This document shows positions 55,554 through 64,000 of a DNA stretch of 64,000 nt, piece after piece. A program made the position numbers and the translations under genes. This DNA is from Liolophura sinensis (taxonomy: Eukaryota; Mollusca; Polyplacophora; Chitonida; Chitonidae): the NCBI RefSeq assembly GCF_032854445.1, contig NC_088302.1, positions 46,106,645 to 46,170,644 on the forward strand, written 5' to 3'. Each line of letters starts with the position of its first letter. The first letter of the stretch is position 1. A model generated the notes under the pieces. That model did no database searches. It was not told the origin of the DNA and worked only from the letters and a program-made list of their open reading frames with translations.

Positions 55554-57509
55554 ATGGAAGGCTTACATACCGTCACTTCTCTGCCTCAAAGTGTCATACA
55601 GTGTGGGCTGTGTAAAGAAACCATCACCAAGCCTCGGGTTCTGCCATGTTTACATTCTTTCTGTCACGGTTGTCTTCGAGACTACATTGATGGCCAAAGT
55701 AACGGTTCGAATGGAAAGTATGAAAAGCGTGGGAGGTTGAATATAGTTACATGTCCAGAATGCCCCGTGCACATTTCTCTGCAATCAGGCACAGAGCTTA
55801 TTCCAGAGGTAAAGGGCACCGATGCGTTTGTCCAGTGCTTCCCAGAAAATACTTTCCTTGAAAGGATGGTGACAACAGTATGGTCCTTAAACAAAGAAAA
55901 CAAAAATTGTGATATTTGTTTGAGAATTGGGAGATGCGCAGATGCGGCGGTGAATTGGTGCTGTGACTGTTACGAGGCCCTGTGTGAATCGTGTAGCGGA
56001 GTTCATCAAGGTACGGGAGTGACATCAGAGCATGACGTTATCTCGATTGCCCAAGCTCGACAAAAGCCCTTGGCATTGCTGCTGAACAAAGAGCGTGATG
56101 TAAGCTGCAAACATCACCAAGGAGAAATTTTAAAGCTTTTTTGTCAGAGCTGCAGTGTAACGCTGTGTGCACAATGTGTCACTGGAGAACACAAGCTTTG
56201 TGGAAAGTGCGTGACAATTGGTGACGCTTACACAAACCACGAAGACGAGCTAGATGCACTTTGTGGAAAACTAGAAACGGTGCATAGGTTTGTCACAGAA
56301 GCCAAAAATGTTCTGACCGAGGAAAGGGAGAGTTTTGATGATAGAGTTGAGAAGATTCGCGAAGAAATCCAAGCCATGAGCAGAAACTTATGTCAAAGAA
56401 TACAGGAAAGTGAAGAAAAACTACTAGCTGAACTAGATAGATGGCGTTTGGAAACGGAACCGGAAATTAATTTGGGTATAACAAAAATGATAGAATATGG
56501 CAACCAGGTTCAGAAGACCCGTGAAATTGTCGAGACTTTGTTGCATTACGGCTGTGAAGCTGAAATCATGACGTCACTCAATTCCATCCGGGATCAAACT
56601 GCGCAAACCGAAACTTCCGCTTATCAGAACGTGGCTACATGTAACAAGCGACCAGACATTAGTTTTAGTCAGTCAAAGGTAACTGCTGATTTTGCTGCAG
56701 ACTTTGAAACGCTCGGAGAAATTCGGTATAATGAAGGTGTGTCTGACAACAGCTGTGACCAGCTCAGCACTTGGGGGATAGCCTGTGTGAGCCGGGACGA
56801 CATGATTGTGGTGGACGGTACCAACAAGGCGCTTCACAAATTCCGCAGGGGTGGCAGCCTCATTGACCAGATCGCCTTCAGTGACGAGCCCCGTGACGTC
56901 ACACATATGGGACAAGGTGACATCGCTGTTACAATGAACCGGAAACAGGTTATGTTTCTGGGCACAACGGGAAAGTTAAAACTAAAGCAAACAGTCAAAA
57001 CACAAAAAAGTTATCACGGTATTTCGGCTCTCGCTTGCGACAAGCTCGTCGTGAGTTACCTCGGAAGTGGAAAATCCGTAGATATCATCTCTCTGGAAGG
57101 TGTGATCGAGAGAACTCTGTCTATGGACGAGCATGGAGCGCCATTATTCTTTGACCCGCGTTACCTAGCGACAACAAAGGGAGACACTCAGCTGATATTG
57201 GTGTCTGACTTCCGAAAACAGAGCATCATTTGTTTGAATTCAGATGGACAAGTGAAGTTTAAATTTCAGTCGACAAACGGACACAGGACTCTCAAGCCTT
57301 TGGGAATTTGTTCGGATCGTTTTGGTAACATTTTTGTGGCAGATTACAGTCGAGATGAAATTGCTCTGCTGAGTAAGGATGGGAAATACCAGCGTTCTGT
57401 GGTTACAAGAGAGGATGAGATGGACAGGCCCGTGGCCGTGGATATCAGCAGGGATGGCCGACTAGTGATTGTACAAAACGATGGGATGGTCAGAGTGTTC
57501 AGCTATTGA
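55554..57509 (+). CDS. TRIM protein: RING, two B-boxes, coiled coil, NHL-like propeller
   Basis: Likely a cytoplasmic E3 ubiquitin ligase; molluscan TRIM proteins are often linked to innate immunity or RNA control. The whole coding sequence is one exon of 651 residues from the ATG at 55554. The 62 bases upstream follow an acceptor (TTTTCTGCAG). The RING is C17-X2-C20-X11-C32-X-H34-X2-C37-X2-C40-X26-C67-X2-C70, with a long insertion before the last pair. B-box 1 spans about 119-160 and B-box 2 about 185-219 (CKHHQGEILKLFCQSC). A charged coiled coil covers about 230-330. From about 400 a beta-propeller shows repeats such as GICSDRFGNIFVADYSRDEI and a last blade ending VIVQNDGMVRVFSY. The closest groups are TRIM2/3/56/71-like. 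The paralogue and substrate are unknown. The gene is intact. Confidence 0.93.
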   Translation: MEGLHTVTSLPQSVIQCGLCKETITKPRVLPCLHSFCHGCLRDYIDGQSNGSNGKYEKRGRLNIVTCPECPVHISLQSGTELIPEVKGTDAFVQCFPENTFLERMVTTVWSLNKENKNCDICLRIGRCADAAVNWCCDCYEALCESCSGVHQGTGVTSEHDVISIAQARQKPLALLLNKERDVSCKHHQGEILKLFCQSCSVTLCAQCVTGEHKLCGKCVTIGDAYTNHEDELDALCGKLETVHRFVTEAKNVLTEERESFDDRVEKIREEIQAMSRNLCQRIQESEEKLLAELDRWRLETEPEINLGITKMIEYGNQVQKTREIVETLLHYGCEAEIMTSLNSIRDQTAQTETSAYQNVATCNKRPDISFSQSKVTADFAADFETLGEIRYNEGVSDNSCDQLSTWGIACVSRDDMIVVDGTNKALHKFRRGGSLIDQIAFSDEPRDVTHMGQGDIAVTMNRKQVMFLGTTGKLKLKQTVKTQKSYHGISALACDKLVVSYLGSGKSVDIISLEGVIERTLSMDEHGAPLFFDPRYLATTKGDTQLILVSDFRKQSIICLNSDGQVKFKFQSTNGHRTLKPLGICSDRFGNIFVADYSRDEIALLSKDGKYQRSVVTREDEMDRPVAVDISRDGRLVIVQNDGMVRVFSY

Positions 57510-57725
57510 TATAAGCAGAAATAGTCCACTAGTGAATGAACAAAACGATGTCATGGTCAGAGTGTTCAGCTATTGATATCAGCAGGAATGGTCCACTAGT
57601 GAATGAACAAAACGATGTCATGGTCAGAGTGTTCAGCTATTGATATCAGCAGGAATGGTCCACTAGTGAATAAACAAAACGATGTCATGGTCAGAGTGTT
57701 CAGCTATTGATATCAGCAGGGATGG
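57441..57725 (+). repeat. 67-bp tandem repeat made from the TRIM 3' coding end
   Basis: GATATCAGCAGG-like starts at 57441, 57508, 57575, 57642 and 57709, exactly 67 bp apart. The first unit is the last 22 codons plus the stop of the TRIM gene; the others are downstream copies, each repeating TTCAGCTATTGATAT. In the fourth unit a base change makes AATAAA at 57669-57674. Confidence 0.95.
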
Positions 57726-59084
57726 GTACGGCATTGGTATTTTCGATTGCTGGTTCGGGCATGTAGTTTGTCGGAAAATGTACTCAACTCAGGATCACTG
57801 ACACTGAAATTGGTGATAAACATTAACAAAAGTTTAAGCTTATCCGACAACATATCAAAGACATGAACTGGACAGACCTGTGAAAAGCTGATATTAGACA
57901 TCATGACTAAGCTACATGTGTATTGTCATAAAAGATACAAGAGATAAACCAAATTTCATTTCTTCGTATTGGATTTTAATATTTGTCAGTACATATAATG
58001 GGAATGCCTTATATAGATAAATTTAAACTAACAACTGCTGTTGATTTTGTGGTGCCGAAGAGTTTGAATAATATGAGACGACGGTTTTATGTTTGTATGC
58101 AGAGTTTAATAAGGCAAAATTTGGCAAAGTCTTGGACCAAAAGGTAGTGACTCCTGATATCTGGATGAGACAGCTAGAAGATGAGGATTTACTGCATGGT
58201 TGAACTATCAGCATCAGACCCGAAACCGGGGGAAACCCACGACTATCCCCAGGTTGCTGACAGACTTTCACACGTACGACCAGAAAGGAATCAGGAATCC
58301 AGCAGGAAGTAGACTTGAATTCACAGCAACCGCATTGGTGAGAGGCTCCTGGGTCATTCTGCAGCGCCTGCGTGCTTTCCACGTCGACTACCTCGGCTTC
58401 ATCAGTGGTTTAAGACAGCTTTCAAGCAACCAACCAGTGAAATCATAAAGCGCAAAATTGATTTCGTCATTACATGGAAATTAATATTCCCGTTTTATGG
58501 CGTTAAAAAAGATTCCGCAGGGCTTAAAATGAAATTCTGACATTCTGACAATAGTCCAGTTCTATCCTGATTTGTGCCCGTCCCTGAACCTGGCGCTGTC
58601 GACCTAAAATACCACGTCGTCATTGGAAGGACGCGTCCTCGATCGTATCGCTACATCTACATGAACACATATGAAGTGTAGCTATATACACGACAAGACT
58701 TTCTCGTCATACAAGAATTTCTGGTCAGAGTATTGCACGTTTTTATTTTCTTAGCCAGAAAGTTATATCCTCTAATAAAAGCTAAATTTTGGAAAAATAA
58801 GTGTTGTATTTTATGCATACAAGAGTTCAACTTGAACCAACAAAGCAGACTGGAATGAGGATTAAACAACATCATCATGTCCTGGCAAATGCAGGCTGGA
58901 GACGTGTGTTTATAAGTTTTTTGACCAAAAATCGACTGAATTATGGCTATCCCTGAACATGTATACTTTGGTAACAATTCATTTTTTCACTTTCTAATCA
59001 CAGAAATTTTTACGATGTGCTAATCTAACCGGCGTAATTAACGTTCAAATGTTATCGCTCACTCGTAGTGTATTTTAGGCCTGT
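57726..59084. other. No gene seen; one SINE
   Basis: Holds the SINE-A copy at 58212-58405. Otherwise AT-rich with short featureless frames. Confidence 0.4.
58212..58405 (-). repeat. SINE family A, 5' two-thirds, minus strand
   Basis: GGGGGAAACCCACGACTATC, CCCAGGTTGCTGACAGACTT, GCAACCGCATTGGTGAGAGG, CTCCTGGGTCATTCTGCAGC and the head complement. Confidence 0.82.
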
Positions 59085-59480
59085 AGGAATTGTATCATAA
59101 GAGTGGTCTCCCCTGGAAAAGTATCACGCTCCATATAGCCCTTATCAGTGAAAGTATTAGAGTTTCTCCGTAAATTAATCATATCGTCATGCACACTGAA
59201 TGGTAGATTCATTCCAGTTTCTTCTGCAGGAAAATCGGTCCGTGCATTTTGTTTGTTTTCACTTATACAAAGAGGTCACTAAGGAATCCGACAAGAGTAT
59301 CAAAGGGTTGCAATCCAGGTCTCTGAGAAATTTAATTAATACGAATCATACCCCAATGTCATCATGTCTTGTCAATCTCCTAAGAGATGACAGGTAAGAT
59401 ATTAATCCTCGTGTAATTTAATATGGTGTGACTAACACCTAGGTGAGGCCGAGCTTTGGTGCCGGGAACTTTAGTGGAGC
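59085..59480 (+). pseudogene. Exon-like module, copy A
   Basis: Contains GAGTGGTCTCCC, a strong acceptor (CAGTTTCTTCTGCAG ending at about 59229), then AGGTCACTAAGGAATC, GGTTGCAATCC, and a segment ending GAGATGACAG|GTAAGA. In the frame of copy B it reads VSEKFN, a stop, then YESYPNVIM, so it is broken. Confidence 0.5.
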
Positions 59481-60059
59481 TAAAGTTCACTCGTCTTCGT
59501 GAATTGTGGTTTACAGTTAGTGGTTTGCTTTTCACAGTATGATACAGCATATTGTTATTTATAAAATCAAATCCCAAAAAGTATGGTGTAGACTGACAGC
59601 GTCTGTAAACCTGAATAATGAGTTTATTGGGCCGTGCCCAAGATTGTCTTTCACTTAAGTGATGGCGGTTAGGGTTATGGGTAGATGAATTTGGTGTGCC
59701 TAGTTTTTAAATATTACATCAATGTAACGGTTTTATTTCTTTCAATTTGCTGAAATGAATGAATTATTAGTTGAATCTTAACTTTAGTATGATTTATATT
59801 ATTTTATAAATAATTCATACATATTGATGAATATTTGTTATTTGTTTGGGCGTTATACACTGCTTGAAGGGTACTGGACTGATATGATGACTGTCGGTAT
59901 TATGGTTGGAAGAAATCGAACTAATCTGCCACATGGAAACGCACTGTTCATGTAACTGACAAAAACCTGACATATAGTTGCAGCCAAACAAGAAACAGCT
60001 GGATTCCAACATGCGACTTCATCACCAAGTGTTATTGGACTGGTGATGTATTTTACGGA

Positions 60060-60880
60060 TACTATTGAAATTGTACCACAGGAGTGGTCTCCCCGGGAAA
60101 TGCCTCTACAGGTTACACATGCGCAGTTCGGGTAATTGGGTGCCTCATATTCCTTACAGCGCATGCGTCGCTCTCTACCTTTGACTTTACATCACTGCCA
60201 CCAAAAGCAAATTTTGTACACAAATCTTGAACAACGCCGAGGTCACTGGGGGTACTGATGAAGCTGGAAGTGATGTCAGAAAACACAAACAATCCGTCTC
60301 AACCTTTGTCTTTAATAATACTTTATTCATATGCATTCTCTTTATCTAGAGTATGTACAACATGATTCTAACCAAAACCTGAAACAATTTTATTGATGAA
60401 TGCTGATTAAATAGTTCCGCGGTATGAAACAAGTAATGAGGTTAAACCTAAAGAAGCCTACGTGCGTCTCACAGGCTCCAAAGGTCAAGTTTGTCTATTG
60501 ACGGCAGTGATGTAAAGGGAAAGGTAGAGAGCATGCGCTGTAAGGAGTATGGATAAGGCTCCGATCTGGAGAGTGAAGGATCATTGATTCGGTAATGCTG
60601 TCACACAGACAGCTTAGGTTGCGAAAACATCTCATTGTTTTATCATTTTTCGATAGAATTGAAAACTGTTTGCCCAGTGTTACTAATCCCCGCAATGCTG
60701 AGGTCTCTGTGAAATTTAACTCATACGAATCATACCCCAAAGTCATCATGTCTCTTCTGTCCCGGAGAGATGACCGGTAAGAAATTGTTCCTACTCTGAT
60801 GTGACATAATCGATTATGTTTAGCTAAAACTAAGCCGAGGCCGTGTTTTGACTGAGAGTTCCAGAACATTAGCTGTTTCC
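60060..60880 (+). other. Exon-like module, copy B (best open copy)
   Basis: Reads NPRNAEVSVKFNSYESYPKV then IMSLLSRRDDR, ending at a GT donor (GACCG|GTAAGA, 60779). It is open over 61 codons from 60595. It also has the GAGTGGTCTCCC block at about 60083 and, between the two, an inverted-repeat insert. Family not recognised. Confidence 0.45.
60142..60561. mobile_element. Candidate inverted-repeat element (MITE-like)
   Basis: Arms of about 58 bp at 60142-60199 and 60503-60561. CCTTACAGCGCATGC and CTCTCTACCTTT...TTTACATCACTGCC on the left match, inverted, GGCAGTGATGTAAAGGGAAA and GCATGCGCTGTAAGGAGTAT on the right. No transposase is inside, and target duplications were not identified. Confidence 0.6.
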
Positions 60881-61080
60881 ATATGCTTGTTTCAATTTAT
60901 TATAACACAGCCTACAATTCACTGCTGTTCATAAAAACTAAAATAAAGACAATCATGGTGTACAATTCAGTGCATAGCGTAAAATAGTGTTAGTAATGAC
61001 AAAACTTCCGCGCCCGGTGCGGAGACAATGACTTATATAGCGACCACGACGCTGATTATATAAGAATCACCATAATAGGA

Positions 61081-61220
61081 TTTATTTATTTATTGGATTG
61101 GCGTTTTACGCCGCACTCAAGAATATTTCACTTGTATGACGACGGCCAGTATTATTTGATGGTGAAACACTAATCAAATAAATAAATAAATAAATATTGA
61201 AATAAATAAATAAATAAATA
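61081..61220. repeat. Two SINE-A tails fused head to head
   Basis: 61081-61162 is a minus-strand 3' domain (TTATTTATTGGATTGGCGTT ... GACGGCCAGTATTAT). It runs directly into a plus-strand tail (GAAACACTAATCAAATAAAT). Confidence 0.8.
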
Positions 61221-61374
61221 ATTTATTTTTGAAAGAAAACGGTCAGATCAAAGGACAAACTACTGTGCTTGTCCAGGCATTTAACAAACCACGTGATGTA
61301 AGGTCGCACTCGAAAGAAAGTCGAACCTGCAACTTCATTGTCAAGGGCAAATGGACATCCAACATACTGGCCCT

Positions 61375-61850
61375 GTGTTCTGAGGTATTGGAATATGTTG
61401 TGCACTAGAGTGGTCTCCCTTGAAGTGCCCCGCCTGATTTACCACGTTATCAGTAAGAATGTGTTTGTACACCAAAGGGTATCTTGTGATCAAGTAATGT
61501 GATGTGGCTGTACATGTGCTCTTTGACAATAAATCAACAACTTGGTCATGATTTGTGATTGCTTGATTGGTTCCAGTTTATTCTATGGTCAAGTCAAACC
61601 ATATCTGTTGTGATAGTTTGTAAGAGGTCACTAAGGAATCAGACGAGAGAACCAAAGGGTTGCAATCCTAAAGTTTCCGAGGAATTTAACTCACACGAAT
61701 CATATCCCAACATCATCATATGTTGTGAAGCCAGGAGGGGTTGACAGATAAGAAATTAGTCCTGCTTTGATATCACACACTGTATAGGCTGGGACTTACG
61801 CCTAACTGAGACCGAATTTTGGTTGGGGGTTCCAGAACGTGGGCTGTGTT
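61375..61850 (+). pseudogene. Exon-like module, copy C
   Basis: GAGTGGTCTCCC at about 61411, AGGTCACTAAGGAATCAGAC, then a frame reading VSEEFNSHESYPNIII. The donor position is AT instead of GT (GACAG|ATAAGA), with a stop just before it. Likely a dead copy. Confidence 0.5.
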
Positions 61851-62755
61851 CAGTTTTAAACTCCATGAATAGGAGAGTTTTGAGTTCGAGCACTTTAATC
61901 GCTAAATGTAAAAATATCCTACTGTATCATGCGACGTGCCAAAAATGTTAGGCAACTATTATTAGTGACATTTGTATAATATGGGCGTTTGAAAAGTTAT
62001 TTAGGGTAAACGAGGAGTTGAACCTTTGTGAACTTGAGAAGTTTGCAATAGAAAGAGGTGTCATTTGTTCCTCTGGAACAAGGTGAGATAAGTGATTGAT
62101 AAATCGTTGTCATTGAAAGTAGTCCAACACTTTTCACAAGTCACATGATACAGTAGGACTGTTATCTTTAATGACAGAAGAGTTCGAACTGGAAACTCAC
62201 CAGTTATGGATTAGAGACAACAGCGTGCTGTTCACTTTATAAAACAGCATATATTTTACTGCTGTTTATACACCAAAAGTAAAAGCAACAAAGCGTTCCT
62301 ATTAGCTTATGACATTAAAAAGGCCTACCTTTAGTAGTTACACAAGGTTCGATCTAATGTCAGGAATCTATGCATCGAAACGGACATTCGTATACCAATC
62401 TTAAACCATAATGGACGTTCTGAGTTTAAAATTGCAATTCCCAAAATTCCCCACGACTCTGATTAAAATGGAACCGATGAATGAACGACGAACTGTTTTA
62501 AACTTTCTTTGGAAACATGAAATTATGTGATATCCGTGTGGATAACATGACTTTTTTCCATTTGGGTTTGCGCTCTAGTTCAAGTAAACAGACAATCTGG
62601 ACGACATTTCAAATAACATAGAGCGTGCTCGGTGTGATTTATTTTTTTAAAGTAATCATTTCCTGTGCCTATCTCCGTTTGTCAAGTGCCAGACAAATAA
62701 GACAAACAAGAAAACCAGTCAATCAATGGTCCTTTTATAGACCGATGCTAATGAC
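61851..62755. other. No gene seen
   Basis: AT-rich, with no recognised exon or repeat. Confidence 0.4.
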
Positions 62756-62925
62756 GATTTGTTTATTTATTTGATTGGTGTTTGGGTACCCAAAAATATT
62801 TCACATACATGTATACCACAGCCGCCCGCACCATAGTGGGAGGAAACGGAGCACAGTCCGTGGGAAGACCCTCCACAGATTGATGGAAGACCTTCCCACG
62901 CAATTTCGATTTGGACCTCCATGGG
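62756..62925 (-). repeat. SINE-A related copy, minus strand, diverged
   Basis: TTATTTATTTGATTGGTGTT, CGCACCATAGTGGGAGGAAA, CACAGTCCGTGGGAAGACCC, then GAAGACCTTCCCACG. Confidence 0.6.
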
Positions 62926-63170
62926 CCTATTTATTTTTCACTTATATGACACCATGCGATGGCACGATGGTACGAAACATTTTATTACTAGTTCTGCTTC
63001 CTGTGTGTACACGCTTACGGGTAAACGTTCGTGATGGGATATAGCCATTTAAGCCACAAAGAAATACGGAATATTTTACGGGGAATTTTGTTTCAGTAGC
63101 GGAAATAGAAAATAAAGATCACCATACACTGCTCTGGTTGTGTGAATACTCTTGGGACGACGATGACATC

Positions 63171-63254
63171 GAAGCGATGGCACAAATGCTAGTATCGTGT
63201 AATCGCGTCGTGCCGTCGTGCCCTCGTGCCCTCGTGACGTTGTGCCATCGCTTC
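63171..63254. repeat. Perfect 14-bp inverted repeat around a TCGTGCC-rich loop
   Basis: GAAGCGATGGCACA (63171-63184) and TGTGCCATCGCTTC (63241-63254). The loop repeats CGTGCCCTCGTG. Probably a transposon relic. Confidence 0.7.
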
Positions 63255-63396
63255 GTGCCACCGCCGGCTTCCACAGGTTTCCCCTGTAGTATCTTTCCTG
63301 TAGACTGGTAAATCTGATCTATGTGCTTTTTTAAAGTGTGTTTTGAAGTGTGTTTTTTTGTGACCATGCTCGCCATCCACTGGAGCAGTAGTCTTT

Positions 63397-63507
63397 AGGT
63401 ACGGAATGTCGTGTTTCCCCCGGGCTGTGCCCGGTTTGCTCCCACCATAATGCTGGCCGCTGTCGTATAAGTGAAATACTAATCAAATAAATAAATAAAT
63501 AAATAGT
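63397..63507 (+). repeat. SINE family A 3' part
   Basis: TTTCCCCCGGGCTGTGCCCG, CTCCCACCATAATGCTGGCC, TATAAGTGAAAT, then an AAAT tail. The TTGAGTACGGCG core has been deleted. Confidence 0.8.
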
Positions 63508-63654
63508 ATTTAGGTCATTAACTTGTGTCATAACGTCATATCTACTTAGACCTATGCGATTGTAACTGGTCTTATCTTACTGAGCAAAAGCTTGATAAGA
63601 TCATGACAAACATGTCATCATTCTGGACCTGTCAGTCTTTGATCGGACCGCTTT

Positions 63655-64000
63655 CAGGCTGATACACCCCAACCTTCAGTGTCAGCCCTCTGTCTGGCGA
63701 GGGTCTATTAGTCAGAGAAATGTCAGCTTTCTGTCAGACAAGAACATGTCGGCCCTCTATCATACAGGGAGTTCAGCCCTTTATCAGACAGGGACATTAG
63801 CCTTCTTTCAGACAGAGACATATCAGCCTTCTATCAAACGGGGACAATCTATCAGGCAGGGACATGTCAAACTATCAGGAAGGGACCTGCCAGCCTTCTA
63901 TATATCAGACAGGGACATGTCAGCCTTCTATCAGACAGGGACATATCAGCCTTCTGTCAGACAGGGACATGTCAGCCTTCTGTCAGACAGGGACATGTCA
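63655..64000. repeat. 26-bp minisatellite, cut by window end
   Basis: Unit TCTGTCAGACAGGGACATGT plus CAGCCT. Divergence is high to the left and nearly nil in the last three units, so the array is growing or being homogenised to the right of the window. Confidence 0.92.

Overview
This window is nuclear DNA from an animal, most likely a marine mollusc. Genes are sparse and split by GT-AG introns, the base composition is AT-rich, and much of the rest is SINE fragments, minisatellites and transposons. The mollusc call rests on my recollection of SINE tails of this type (ending in AAAT, CACT or ATTC repeats after a core like TTGAGTACGGCGTAAAAC) in gastropod and bivalve genomes, not on a search.

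Layout. (1) 3136-11815, minus strand: an otopetrin-type proton channel gene. Eight coding exons join in phase into an 806-residue model with a charged N-terminal tail, twelve predicted membrane helices and a strongly histidine-rich loop between helices 5 and 6. (2) 11816-37300: no convincing host gene. It holds SINE copies, a 234-bp mariner deletion derivative, dinucleotide repeats and several minisatellites with periods of 18, 31, about 40 and 68 bp. (3) 37457-41954: a decayed Ty3/Gypsy-type LTR retrotransposon whose fragments run gag, protease, integrase, reverse transcriptase, an order like that reported for Gmr1 elements. A SINE fragment with its own target duplication sits in the 5' LTR. 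(4) About 42985-43480: a 29-bp minisatellite, followed at once by a 3.2-kb pogo-like DNA transposon (43501-46699) with TA target duplication, terminal inverted repeats and eleven copies of a 14-bp GC-rich motif. Its two-exon transposase looks open, but one internal segment is read out of its ancestral frame. (5) 51010-53400: a 0.35-kb sequence present twice, about 2 kb apart. (6) About 53756-57509, plus strand: a TRIM-type RING/B-box/coiled-coil/beta-propeller gene with a likely non-coding first exon and TATA box. Its last codons and stop have been amplified into a 67-bp tandem repeat. (7) 59085-61850: three diverged copies of an exon-like module, one carrying a candidate inverted-repeat element. 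(8) 63655-64000: a 26-bp minisatellite cut by the window end.

The two host genes, the proton channel and the TRIM protein, show no obvious functional link. They face opposite directions and are separated by more than 40 kb of repeat-rich DNA. The clearest unusual signals are the hidden frameshift and iterated motif of the pogo element, the integrase-before-reverse-transcriptase order of the LTR element, the stop-codon minisatellite of the TRIM gene, the tandem triplication that includes a splice acceptor of the otopetrin gene, and the exon-like triplicate near the right end. No tRNA, rRNA or CRISPR features were found.
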